From assembly GCF_003952465.1 (NCBI RefSeq), contig NZ_CP034448.1:7665001-7729000 (forward strand): DNA of 64,000 nt. The letters are read 5' to 3'. Made by a program: the position numbers and the translations under genes. The notes beneath the pieces are model-generated. The model was given only the letters and a program-made list of their open reading frames with translations. It had not been told where the DNA came from and ran no database searches. Shown here piece by piece: positions 1 through 8,525 of the stretch. Origin of the DNA: Mesorhizobium sp. M1B.F.Ca.ET.045.04.1.1. GTDB lineage: Bacteria; Pseudomonadota; Alphaproteobacteria; Rhizobiales; Rhizobiaceae. The stretch's first letter is position 1. Each line of letters starts with the position of its first letter.

Positions 1-1220
1 CGAAGACAAATAGGTCAGAGCTATCGCAGCAATTGACGGTGCCTATCTGTGAAACGATGAAATATTCTGTACACTCAGAAGAGGCCATGCTTTCCTAACG
101 TTTCCTTGGGGCCTCCTCAAGGCAAGGCACATAATGTGTTAAATATCAGGGGAATAAAAAGCGATGCGTCTAAGATCGAATATCGGTTACTTCTGCGCTG
201 CACTTGCTCTTGGTCTTGCGGTGGCACCAGCCGCCCGAGCCTCGGTTCTCGATGACGTCAAGCAGCGCGGTGTGCTCAACTGCGCGACCAGCGATGGAAA
301 CCCTGGCTTCGCCTATCTCAATCCCAAAACATCAAAGCTGGAGGGATTGGATATTGATCTTTGTCGGGCTATGGCATCTGCAGTTCTGGGGAGCCCCGAT
401 AAAGTTAATTTCGTAATCGTTACAGGCAAGAGCCGTTTCACTGCGGTAACAACAGGCCAAGCAGACGTTGGTTTTACCTCCACTACTGTTTATCCTGTTC
501 GTGAGTCGGCGATCGCGGTCGATTTTCTGCCGATATACTTTTACGATGCGGGTGGGTTTATGGTAACGACTTCATCCGGCGTTGACACGGTTAAAGATCT
601 TGCCGGTGGAACGATTTGCACGGGGCAGGGAACCGCTACAGAGGTTGCCCTTGCGAACCTATTCAAGTCTCAGAACATAACGAACATCAAGGTTTTGACG
701 TTCGATTCAAACGACAAGGTGTTTGCGGCTTTGGGCGGCGGCCGGTGCAACGCGATGGCAACAGACAAAACTGCGCTGGCCAGTTGGCGCGGCAGCTCCC
801 CCAAGCCCGAAGACTACAAAATCCTCAGGGAAGGAACCGGCAAATCGCCATTCGCCGGCTTCGTCGCGGCGAATGACTCGAAATGGCGCAACCTCTTGAG
901 ATGGACCGTCTTTGGGCTATTTCAGGCTGAGGAGTGGGGTATTACCACCGCCAACTTGGATGAGATGAAAAAATCACCCGATCCGGTCATCCGAAAGTTT
1001 CTCGGCGTGGAGGGCGGAATGGGGGAGGACTTCCATGTGTCCAATAGTTTCATGGCCGATGTGATCAAAGCCGTCGGCAATTACGGTGAGATGTACGACC
1101 GCAACCTGGGCCCGAAGACGCCTTATTATATGGACCGAACCGGCACCCCCAATGCGTCCTGGGTTAGCGGCGGCCTTCTGTACTCGCCTCCTTGGGAATA
1201 AGCGGAGTTCGGCGCCGATC
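1..1220 (+). repeat. Direct repeat copy 1 (aapJ duplication)
   Basis: This stretch matches 8357-9582 in the same orientation. The aapJ-like coding part appears identical apart from codon 3. The roughly 160 bp upstream carries many substitutions and small indels between the copies. Similarity stops sharply after the shared GGCGCCGATC downstream of the stop codon. The left border of this copy lies at or beyond the window start. Confidence 0.95.
164..1201 (+). CDS. aapJ: Aap-type amino-acid ABC transporter, periplasmic binding protein (copy 1)
   Basis: Periplasmic solute-binding protein expected to deliver a polar amino acid to the AapQM permease. The 345-residue length is close to rhizobial AapJ. 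An N-terminal signal peptide is visible (about residues 1-26, hydrophobic stretch ending ARA-S), followed by a family-3 solute-binding domain beginning VLDDVKQRGVLNCATS. The start has a purine-rich Shine-Dalgarno region (AGGGGAAT) ahead of ATG. It is the first gene of a four-gene transport operon; aapQ starts 48 bp downstream. The protein differs only at residue 3 (Leu here, Val there) from the copy at 8526-9563. The substrate cannot be read from sequence; the neighbouring catabolic genes suggest an amino acid or methylated derivative. Confidence 0.93.
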   Translation: MRLRSNIGYFCAALALGLAVAPAARASVLDDVKQRGVLNCATSDGNPGFAYLNPKTSKLEGLDIDLCRAMASAVLGSPDKVNFVIVTGKSRFTAVTTGQADVGFTSTTVYPVRESAIAVDFLPIYFYDAGGFMVTTSSGVDTVKDLAGGTICTGQGTATEVALANLFKSQNITNIKVLTFDSNDKVFAALGGGRCNAMATDKTALASWRGSSPKPEDYKILREGTGKSPFAGFVAANDSKWRNLLRWTVFGLFQAEEWGITTANLDEMKKSPDPVIRKFLGVEGGMGEDFHVSNSFMADVIKAVGNYGEMYDRNLGPKTPYYMDRTGTPNASWVSGGLLYSPPWE

Positions 1221-1249
1221 GATCCACTTGCAATATATCGGACCAGGGT

Positions 1250-2455
1250 ATGATAGAAGCAAATACAAAACTGTGTCTGTCCTCGCTCGCGACGCCGTCA
1301 GTTACGCAACGTTTTTCCCGGGTCCGGTACAAGCTGACTCATGGCGCCGTAGTAGCGGCAGTTATCGCGTGCATAATACTGGTTGCGTTAGCAATCCACC
1401 AGAACCTAGCAAGACGGGGTATTGACTTCAGCTTTGCGTATTTGTCTGCGCCTTCACGATTTAACATAAGTGAGGGGTTGGCGCCCGTCTGGACGGGGTG
1501 GGCGCCAATTTTCGAAGGTGTAGATGCTGCGTCATCAAATCTGGCGATGCTCGAAGCCGGCCTATTTAATACGATCAAAGTGGCGCTTTTGGCGATCACA
1601 TTCTCGACAATCGTTGGAGTTGGCTTAGGTGTTTTACGTTTGTCGACCAATTGGCTCGTCCGGAACCTGGCCTTCGCGATTGGCGAGTTCCTCCGGAACA
1701 CCCCGATACTGATCCAGCTGATGTTCTGGTATTTCGCAGTGTTGTTGCAGTTGCCTTCGGCCGCAAGCGCCACAGACATCCGTAAGTGGTTCGTCGTAGA
1801 GCAATCCGGGGTCTTCTTGCCGTTACCACATCTATCCGACAGTGCAGGGCCCGCGTCAGCTCTTTTCGTCGCAGTTGCAATCGCTTTCCTGGCGGCAGCG
1901 TGCCTGCGACGCTTTCCTGCGCGGTGGCGTATAGCGCTATTGGGCGCCGGCCTATGTGTTATTGGTGCGAGTTACGCGTCAGGTTTCGGAATTAATGTTG
2001 ATTTGCCTGTGCTTGGACGTTTCGGTGCGACCGGTGGATTGCACTTCAGCCCAGAGATGTCTGCCGTCCTGATCACCATCATGGTAAACAGCGCAGGGTA
2101 CATATCTGAGATCGTTCGTGGGGGAATCGAAGGACTGGCTAAAGGGCAGTGGGAGGCTGCGGCGGCACTAGGTCTGTCGCGGGCCGACACGATTAGAGAT
2201 GTCGTGCTCCCACAAGTGTTCCGAATTATTATACCTTCCCTTACCAACCGCTATATTAGCCTGACAAAGGATACGGCTATCGGCATTGCGATCGGTTTTC
2301 CGGAGCTATTCAACGTTAGCGGTACCGTGGCCAACCAGACTGGTCGCGATTTCGAGACCGTCATTGTCGTGATGGCGATTTATCTGCTTCTCAGTTGGAT
2401 AATCAGCGCCCTCGCCAATTTTGTAAACAGACGGATAGCCCTGGAGAGAGCGTGA
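1250..2455 (+). CDS. aapQ: Aap-type amino-acid ABC transporter permease
   Basis: Inner-membrane permease of the general amino-acid (Aap) type, 401 residues, the usual AapQ length. Several hydrophobic segments are visible: about residues 30-55, 110-135, 170-190, 205-220, and the C-terminal set. The cytoplasmic EAA loop that docks the ATPase is seen near residue 300 (WEAAAALGLS followed by VVLPQVFRIIIPSL). The stretch EFLRNTPILIQLMFWYFAVL is typical of the His/Glu/Gln permease family. It overlaps aapM by one base (TGATG), so translation is probably coupled. Confidence 0.92.
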   Translation: MIEANTKLCLSSLATPSVTQRFSRVRYKLTHGAVVAAVIACIILVALAIHQNLARRGIDFSFAYLSAPSRFNISEGLAPVWTGWAPIFEGVDAASSNLAMLEAGLFNTIKVALLAITFSTIVGVGLGVLRLSTNWLVRNLAFAIGEFLRNTPILIQLMFWYFAVLLQLPSAASATDIRKWFVVEQSGVFLPLPHLSDSAGPASALFVAVAIAFLAAACLRRFPARWRIALLGAGLCVIGASYASGFGINVDLPVLGRFGATGGLHFSPEMSAVLITIMVNSAGYISEIVRGGIEGLAKGQWEAAAALGLSRADTIRDVVLPQVFRIIIPSLTNRYISLTKDTAIGIAIGFPELFNVSGTVANQTGRDFETVIVVMAIYLLLSWIISALANFVNRRIALERA

Positions 2456-3429
2456 TGATCGCAACATTGCATAGCTGGGCCCGCCGCAACCTTTTTGCGA
2501 ACCTTATTGATTCCATTCTCTCGATACTCATCGTCATGGTGCTTGGCTGGCTTTTGGCGGTCTTCCTGCGATGGGTGATCTGGGACGCTTTCTGGCAGAG
2601 GATTTACGAGAGCCTTCGGTTGTTTCTGATAGGGCTGTATCCGGCGGACCAAACATGGCGTGCCTGGGTTGCGCTCGCCATTCTGTGCACAGCGGTTGGC
2701 GCCGTGCTACTGCCTTGGTCGCGTCGGTTCGGTGTGGCTATATGGCTGACAGCTTGCGGGGCGGCTGTTTTTGTCCTTGCCCCACCTGGCCTTGACCGCT
2801 GGGGTGGGCTTCTGCTCAGCATTATGCTCACGGTCGTCGTTACAACAGCGTCTCTGCCGCTCGGCATTCTGCTTGCGTTCGGCCGCTCCAGCAGCAATCC
2901 CAGTCTGCGGGCCTGTTGTACCGGCTATATCGAGGTGATGCGGTCGGTACCACTCATTCTCGTTGTCTACTGGATTTGGATCACCGTGCCGCTATTCGTG
3001 CCGGAAGCTTCAATATCCTCGCTGGCGCGCGGCATGATCGGGTTCACTGTCTTCAATGCCGCCTATGTAGCCGAATATGTTCGCAGCGGCTTCCAAGCTG
3101 TGCCCCGCGGCCAGCGGGAGGCGGCGCGCTCCCTGGGTATGTCGAACTGGACGATTTCGACTGAGATAGTCTTGCCGCAGGCCCTCCGGGTAGTCCAGCC
3201 GGCGCTGGTTGGTAACGTGCTTGACGTTTTCAACGGAGCAACGCTTGTGTTCATCGTCGGACTGATGGATTTCCTGCGCGCCGGACAATTGATATTGGTA
3301 GACCCCGTCGCCAGCAGTCAAACAAATGAAGTCTACTTGTTCATGTTCGCGGTATATTTTGTTATGGGTTCGGCGATTACTTTTGGATCGCGTCGAATGG
3401 AGGCCCATATGCAAAGGAGTTCGCGTTGA
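2455..3429 (+). CDS. aapM: Aap-type amino-acid ABC transporter permease
   Basis: Second permease subunit of the heterodimeric Aap channel. The chosen ATG overlaps the aapQ stop codon in a TGATG arrangement, giving 324 residues. A longer reading from 2395 would lie wholly inside aapQ and is unlikely. Hydrophobic helices cover most of the protein, and the EAA motif (EAARSLGMSNWTIS, then IVLPQALRVVQPAL) lies near residue 220. MRSVPLILVVYWIW resembles the conserved permease core. It is shorter than typical AapM proteins (about 380), with the difference in the N-terminal half. The stop overlaps the next ATG (ATGA). Confidence 0.9.
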   Translation: MIATLHSWARRNLFANLIDSILSILIVMVLGWLLAVFLRWVIWDAFWQRIYESLRLFLIGLYPADQTWRAWVALAILCTAVGAVLLPWSRRFGVAIWLTACGAAVFVLAPPGLDRWGGLLLSIMLTVVVTTASLPLGILLAFGRSSSNPSLRACCTGYIEVMRSVPLILVVYWIWITVPLFVPEASISSLARGMIGFTVFNAAYVAEYVRSGFQAVPRGQREAARSLGMSNWTISTEIVLPQALRVVQPALVGNVLDVFNGATLVFIVGLMDFLRAGQLILVDPVASSQTNEVYLFMFAVYFVMGSAITFGSRRMEAHMQRSSR

Positions 3430-4214
3430 TGATTGTATCATCCAATGATTTCGGGCCGGCGATGGTGGCCTTTGACAATGTCAACATGTTTTATGGTTCG
3501 TTCCAGGCATTGCGCGACGTGACCTTGTCGGTGGCGGCCGGTGAGGTGCTGGTGCTGATCGGCGCCAGCGGCTCGGGCAAGTCCACACTGATTCGTTGCG
3601 TCAATGGCCTGGAAACTTATCACAGCGGTTCCTTGGTGGTTGACGGATGTTCAATGCCAACGATCAAGGACCTACAATTCGGAGGTGGCGAGAAGGCGCT
3701 CCATCAAATCAGACGCGGCGTAGGAATGGTGTTCCAGCAGTTCAACCTATTTCCGCATAAGACCGTGATGGAGAACATCGCCCTTGCCCCGATGCGGGTC
3801 CGCGGCAAGTCGCGCGACGAGGCGCAGGCTATCGCAATGCGTCTGCTCGAACGTGTCGGTCTGCGAGACCAGGCGCAAAAATATCCCGGCAAGTTGTCGG
3901 GCGGCCAGCAGCAGCGCGTCGCCATTGCCCGTTCGCTGGCGATGGAGCCGCACGTTATGTTGTTCGATGAACCCACATCGGCGCTCGATCCGGAATTGGT
4001 CGGCGAGGTGCTGGACGTCATGCGCGAGCTCCGCACTGATGGCATGACAATGATGATTGTTACGCATGAGATGGCTTTCGCCCGCGAAGTTGCCGACCGC
4101 GTTATCTATATGGATAATGGTGCGGTCGTGGAGGTGGGGCCGCCCGCGCAGATCTTCGACAAACCGACTAGTGAGCGCACCCGGACGTTCCTCTCGCGCG
4201 TACTCAAACACTGA
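3426..4214 (+). CDS. aapP: Aap-type amino-acid ABC transporter ATP-binding protein
   Basis: ATPase that powers the Aap transporter, 262 residues, normal for AapP. All nucleotide-binding motifs are visible: Walker A GASGSGKST near residue 42, Q-loop around VFQQFNLFPH, signature LSGGQQQRVAIARSLAM, Walker B VMLFDEPTSALDP, and the H-loop in VTHEM. The ATG overlaps the aapM stop by four bases. It closes the operon; the next intact gene (dadA-like) is convergent, with an IS remnant between. Confidence 0.95.
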   Translation: MMIVSSNDFGPAMVAFDNVNMFYGSFQALRDVTLSVAAGEVLVLIGASGSGKSTLIRCVNGLETYHSGSLVVDGCSMPTIKDLQFGGGEKALHQIRRGVGMVFQQFNLFPHKTVMENIALAPMRVRGKSRDEAQAIAMRLLERVGLRDQAQKYPGKLSGGQQQRVAIARSLAMEPHVMLFDEPTSALDPELVGEVLDVMRELRTDGMTMMIVTHEMAFAREVADRVIYMDNGAVVEVGPPAQIFDKPTSERTRTFLSRVLKH

Positions 4215-4443
4215 CATCAAGCGCATTCACGAATACGGCGATCCGCGGGGGGCTGGGTGCCAGCCGTTCTTTGACCATGCTGTAAAGCCGCGCGGCGGTC
4301 AGGGTGCGGAAAGCGTTCAGGGTCTCAAGGATGAACGGCAAATAGGCATCGATCTGGCTTGCGCTCCGTTCGGATTGCGCTTGACCGCATGACCGAGTTC
4401 GCTCTGGGTCGCGGAAAGGGCAGTCTCGACCTCTTCGCGCCAA
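4204..4443 (-). pseudogene. IS21-family IstA transposase remnant
   Basis: A short decayed reading frame. The stretch DAYLPFILETLNAF followed by TLTAARLYSMVKERL resembles the N-terminal helix-turn-helix part of IS21-type IstA proteins. Sequence on either side shifts to other frames and no catalytic domain is present. It sits between the convergent aapP and dadA-like genes and looks like a scar. The assignment rests on motif memory only. Confidence 0.45.
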
Positions 4444-4476
4444 CGGCGACTGGCGTCCGGATACTTGCTCCGCACC

Positions 4477-5727
4477 TCAGTTCCCGTAGACTAACCCTCG
4501 CGGATCAATATCCGGGTCGCGGCCGGCGACTAGGTCGGCAAGGAATTTTCCCGAGCCGCAGGCCATGGTCCAGCCGACATGGCCGTGGCCGGTGTCGAGA
4601 TAGAGGTTTTTGTAACGCGCTCGGCCGATGACCGGCACGGAGTTCGGCATCATCGGCCGCAGCCCGGCCCAGAGTTCGGCTTTCTTCTCATCGAAGGCGC
4701 CTGGGAACAGCTCCTTGCCGGTGCTGAACATGGGGACGAAGTCGCGCGGCTGGAACGTGCGGTCGAAGCCGGTAAATTCGGCGGTCGAGGCAAGACGCAG
4801 GCGGTTGCCCAGCCTGGAATAGGCGATCAGCTGGTCTTCGTCGACGCCGCCCATGGTTGGCCCCTTGCTCTCGTCTTCCAGCGGAATGGTCGCGGTGTAA
4901 CCCTTCACCGGATAGACGGGCAGATCGATGCCATAGCGGCGACCAAGCAGGCCGCTTTCCGGGCCCATCGAGATGACCACGGCATCGGCGGCAACCGGTC
5001 CGGCCGAGGTCATTACCGCGCGCACCTTGTCGCCCTCGATGTCGAGGCCCTCGACCGTCGTGCCGTAGAGGAATTTCACGCCGAGCTTCTCGGCGGCATG
5101 GGTGGCAAGCTTTTCCACGAACTGCCGGGAATCGCCGGTCTGGTCGATCGGCGAATAGACGCCGCCGGCGATCTTTTCCTTCACCCCGGCAAGGCCCGGC
5201 TCGAGCTCGACCAGCCGGTCGCGACCGACGATCTCGATCGGCAGGCCATGCTCGGCCAGATAGCCGTAATTGTCGGTGCCGGTGTCGAGGCTGTGCTGCG
5301 AGCGGAAGAAATAGAGGATGCCTTTCTTGCGCTCGTCATAGTGGATGCCGGTGTCGGCCGAGATGGCGTTGATGCAGTCGCGCGAATAGAGCGCCAGGCG
5401 CAGCTTGACCTGGCTGTTGGCGCGCAGGCGGGCCACCGTGCATTGGCGCAGGAAACGCAGGCTCCAGGCGAGGAAATAGGGATCGAAGCGCAGCCGCACC
5501 TTGATGCCGAGATCATGATTGTAGAGCCCGCGCAGAAACGTCTTCATCGCCGCCGGCGAGGCCCAGGCGGTGGCGTCGCCAGGCGACACCAGGCCGGCAT
5601 TGGACTGGCTGGTGCCGCGCGCAGGCGCCGGATGGCGCTCGATGACGGTGACCTCATGGCCATCTGCGGCCAGATAGTAGGCGGCCGCCGTTCCGACAAC
5701 GCCGGCCCCAAGCACCACAGCCTTCAT
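4477..5727 (-). CDS. dadA: D-amino-acid dehydrogenase-like FAD oxidoreductase (DadA family)
   Basis: FAD-dependent oxidative deamination of a D-amino acid or N-methyl amino acid, probably passing electrons to the respiratory chain at the inner membrane. The start MKAVVLGAG is chosen because a clear GGAGG lies 5-9 bases upstream of this ATG; a longer frame to 5766 lacks that support. The Rossmann dinucleotide motif GAGVVGTAAAYYLAADGHEVT sits at the extreme N-terminus. The C-terminal LYLDTGHGHVGWTMACGSGK is characteristic of DadA proteins. At 416 residues it is the normal family length. It is followed by purU and a SHMT-like gene on the same strand, suggesting one catabolic unit. Substrate choice between D-alanine-like and sarcosine-like compounds is open. 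Confidence 0.88.
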   Translation of the reverse strand: MKAVVLGAGVVGTAAAYYLAADGHEVTVIERHPAPARGTSQSNAGLVSPGDATAWASPAAMKTFLRGLYNHDLGIKVRLRFDPYFLAWSLRFLRQCTVARLRANSQVKLRLALYSRDCINAISADTGIHYDERKKGILYFFRSQHSLDTGTDNYGYLAEHGLPIEIVGRDRLVELEPGLAGVKEKIAGGVYSPIDQTGDSRQFVEKLATHAAEKLGVKFLYGTTVEGLDIEGDKVRAVMTSAGPVAADAVVISMGPESGLLGRRYGIDLPVYPVKGYTATIPLEDESKGPTMGGVDEDQLIAYSRLGNRLRLASTAEFTGFDRTFQPRDFVPMFSTGKELFPGAFDEKKAELWAGLRPMMPNSVPVIGRARYKNLYLDTGHGHVGWTMACGSGKFLADLVAGRDPDIDPRGLVYGN

Positions 5728-5807
5728 GCCATCCTCCAAAGAAATCTTCCGCCTCGTTATCGGCATATGCCGCTACCGACTTACCATCGACGATATGGAC
5801 CAAAGGG

Positions 5808-6692
5808 CTACCCCATTCGTTCTGACGCAAAGCTGCCGGGGCTTGCCGGGAAGACGACGGTGCGATTGCCGTTCATGAAAGAGCGGTGATGAATATGCGC
5901 ATGGACAGCGCGCGCCAGCACCTGGCTCTCCACATCGCGGCCCAGCGAGACGTAATCTTCTGGGCTCTGTGCATGTGTGACGCGAACTGTGTCTTGCTCG
6001 ATAATCGGCCCCTCGTCGAGATCGGCTGTGACGTAATGCGCCGTGGCACCGATCAGCTTCACCCCGCGCTCGTAAGCCTGTTTATATGGGTTGGCCCCCT
6101 TGAAGCTCGGCAGGAAGGAATGGTGGATGTTGATGATCTGGCCAGACATCCGCGTGCAAAGAGCATCCGACAGAACCTGCATGTAGCGAGCAAGCACGAT
6201 TAACTCGGTTGCGGTCTGTTCGACAACTTCGATGAGTTGAGCCTCGGCCTGCGGCTTGTTTTCTCTGGTTACCTTTATGTGATGGAAGGGTATGTCGTGA
6301 TTGACGACCACCTTCTGGTAATCGAAGTGGTTGGAGACGACCCCCACGACCTCGATAGGCAGAGCGCCGATCTTCCATCGGTAGAGCAGATCGTTCAGAC
6401 AATGGCCGAAGCGAGACACCATCAGCAGGACCTTCATCCGGCTTTCGCCGTCAAACAGCTCCGACTTCATTTCAAATTTATCCGCGATCGGCTTGAAGCT
6501 CTTCTTCAATTGCGGCGCCAGGCCACCTTCTTCCGAGATGAAGCCCACTCGCATGAAGAATTTTCCGGTGTCTAGGTCGTCGAACTGCGAGCTGTCAACG
6601 ATATTGCAGCCTTGATCTGAGAGGAAAGTCGAGATCGCAGCTACAATACCACGCGTTGACTTGCAAGATACGGTAAGTACGTACGGAGTCAT
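5808..6692 (-). CDS. purU: Formyltetrahydrofolate deformylase
   Basis: Hydrolyses 10-formyl-tetrahydrofolate to formate and free tetrahydrofolate. The 294-residue frame starts at MTPYVLTVSC; upstream residues of the longer frame look non-coding. Residues 1-80 form an ACT domain (TRGIVAAISTFLSDQGCNIVDSS). The C-terminal formyltransferase-like domain shows the catalytic region HHSFLPSFKGANPYKQAYERG and ATAHYVTADLDEGPIIEQD, including the active-site Asn/His/Asp set expected for PurU. It lies between the dadA-like and SHMT-like genes. In rhizobia such purU copies accompany pathways that demethylate or cleave one-carbon units, recycling folate. Confidence 0.93.
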   Translation of the reverse strand: MTPYVLTVSCKSTRGIVAAISTFLSDQGCNIVDSSQFDDLDTGKFFMRVGFISEEGGLAPQLKKSFKPIADKFEMKSELFDGESRMKVLLMVSRFGHCLNDLLYRWKIGALPIEVVGVVSNHFDYQKVVVNHDIPFHHIKVTRENKPQAEAQLIEVVEQTATELIVLARYMQVLSDALCTRMSGQIINIHHSFLPSFKGANPYKQAYERGVKLIGATAHYVTADLDEGPIIEQDTVRVTHAQSPEDYVSLGRDVESQVLARAVHAHIHHRSFMNGNRTVVFPASPGSFASERMG

Positions 6693-6846
6693 ATTGTAGT
6701 CCGCTCTGAGTTGGTGTTGTTTAGGGCAGTTTGCCGCGCTGCAGAGAGCATGTCCGAGTGTCCGCGCTCTCTGCTCGCTGATCCTGCGCCGCTTACCGTG
6801 TGGCACTGCCCAGGGATAACAGCTAGAGGAAAATTTGCCCCACTGG

Positions 6847-8122
6847 TTAGGTGGGGTATAGCGGGAATCTCTCCGCCAGCGTCAACACTCGTTCGGCAAT
6901 GTTTACGTCGATTTCCAGCCCTTGGCCTGGATTCGCTGCAAGTCGATCTAAAACGTTGGCAATGATCTCTGCCAGTTCAGATGCTTCCGGATCAGCCATT
7001 CCACGAGCTGCAATTGCGGACGTTCCCATCCGGAGCCCCGAGGTGACATTCGGTGGCTCCCTGTCTTGTGGCACAAGATTGCGGTTCGTTGTCACGCCAT
7101 GAGCTTCCAATGCCTTCTGCGCGGCATCGCCTGTCAGCCCACGCGTTCTGAGGTCAACCATCGTGAATGGCGTATCTGTCCCCCTGTGACGATTTTGAAC
7201 CCACGTGCGCTCAAGCCGTTCGCCAGAGTTCGCGCGCAGCTCAGTACCCGTCTAGCGTATTCGGTAAACTCGGGCTTAAGGGCCTCACCGAAACAGACGG
7301 CCTTGCCAGCAATAACGTCGGGCAACGGCCCGCCTTGAATGCCGGGGAATACCGCTGAATCGATTTTCTTACCAAAAGCCGCGTCGCGAGACATTATCAG
7401 GCCTCCCCTCGGCCCGCGTAGATTTTTGTTGGTCGTTGTGGTTACCAGGTCGATGTGAGGAAACGGGCTCGGATACTCTTTTGCAGCTATCAATCCGGAA
7501 AAGTGGGATACATCGGCGAGTGTGACTGCGCCAACCTCCGCAGCGATTCTTGATACCTTAGGAAAATCGATAGCACGAGGATAGGATGAGCCGCCTACAA
7601 TAATCAGCTTGGGACGGTGCTCGCGAGCGAGCTGTTCCATCGTATCGTAGTCGATGAACCCCTCAGGTGTTGTCCCGTATGATATTGTCTTGAACCAGCG
7701 ACCGGACAAGTTGGACTTGAACCCGTGGCTCAAGTGCCCCCCGAGGAGAGGTCCATACTCAACACTGTGTCTCCGGGTGTGAGTAAAGCAAAGTACACTG
7801 CCTGGTTAGCTTGGCTACCGGAATGGGGCTGCACATTTGCATGTCCTGCACCGAACATCGCCTTGGCTCGCTCTATGGCAAGGCGTTCGATGGCATCGAC
7901 GTTTTCGACACCAGCATGATACCGTTTTCCCGGATAGCCCTCAACGGTGGTGAATACCACCATCGATGCCATCGCTTCACGGACCGCGTTACTCATGTAA
8001 TTCTTCGGGGCGATCAATTCTACCTGACTTCGTTGCCTCGACTCGTCTGCTGAGATTAAAGGTGCCAGTTCAGGATCTGCCTGGGCCAGGGGCTCCTCAA
8101 AAAACCATCTCTTTGCTTTCAT
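6847..8122 (-). pseudogene. glyA: SHMT-like PLP enzyme (GlyA family), two frameshifts
   Basis: Divergent serine hydroxymethyltransferase-family enzyme. The start MKAKRWFFEEPL has a strong AAGGAG upstream. Family blocks appear in order across three frames: VELIAPKN, EGYPGKRYHAG, NVQPHSGSQANQAVY, LADVSHFSGLIA, the PLP-lysine region TTTTNKNLRGPRGG (the usual His before Lys is Asn), and VDLRTRGLTGDAAQ. The frame breaks at a six-C run (7737-7742, plus strand) and a five-C run (7180-7184). One extra base in each restores SSGGHLSHGF and TGGTDTPFTMVDL. The total length is then an exact multiple of three (426 codons). It could be a pseudogene, or an intact gene with two read errors. The divergence leaves alpha-methylserine hydroxymethyltransferase possible. 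Confidence 0.88.
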
Positions 8123-8525
8123 GCAGAAGTCTCCTTTGGACCTGGTAAGGACGCGCCAGCGCGGACTCACAATAGACCGTTGCTGTGATGAGGCGTCTTG
8201 CCGCTCCTGCAGCCCCGTTGTTGTGATGAGAACTTCGCGCAGATCAATCGTCGCCGTTATTGCTTCCCCACTGGGTCAATTCGTCCTTCTCTTTGGCGCC
8301 TTCGACGCAATTGGATGGGTAGCGATACTTTCCTAGCCCTATCTCATGCTAACCGACGAAGACAAATAGGTCCGAACTATCGCAGCAATTGACGGTGCCT
8401 ATCTGTGAAACGCTGAAATATTCTGTACACTCAGAAGAGGCTGTGCTTTCCTGAAGCTTCCTTGGACCTGCCCCCAGGCACAAGGCCCGAAGAAATGTTA
8501 ACAATAATCAGGGGAACTAGAGGCC
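8123..8525. promoter_or_regulatory. Divergent intergenic region between glyA-like and aapJ copy 2
   Basis: About 400 bp without a supported gene. It separates two divergent transcription units and must hold both promoters. From 8357 onward it is the diverged upstream part of the aapJ repeat, so a conserved promoter segment (for example TATTCTGTACACTCAGAAG) is shared with 1-163. No operator was assigned. Confidence 0.5.

Noticed and set aside
4579..5889. 436-aa plus-strand open frame
   Set aside because: It is the antisense of the dadA-like gene. GC-rich genes with strong third-position bias leave long open antisense frames.
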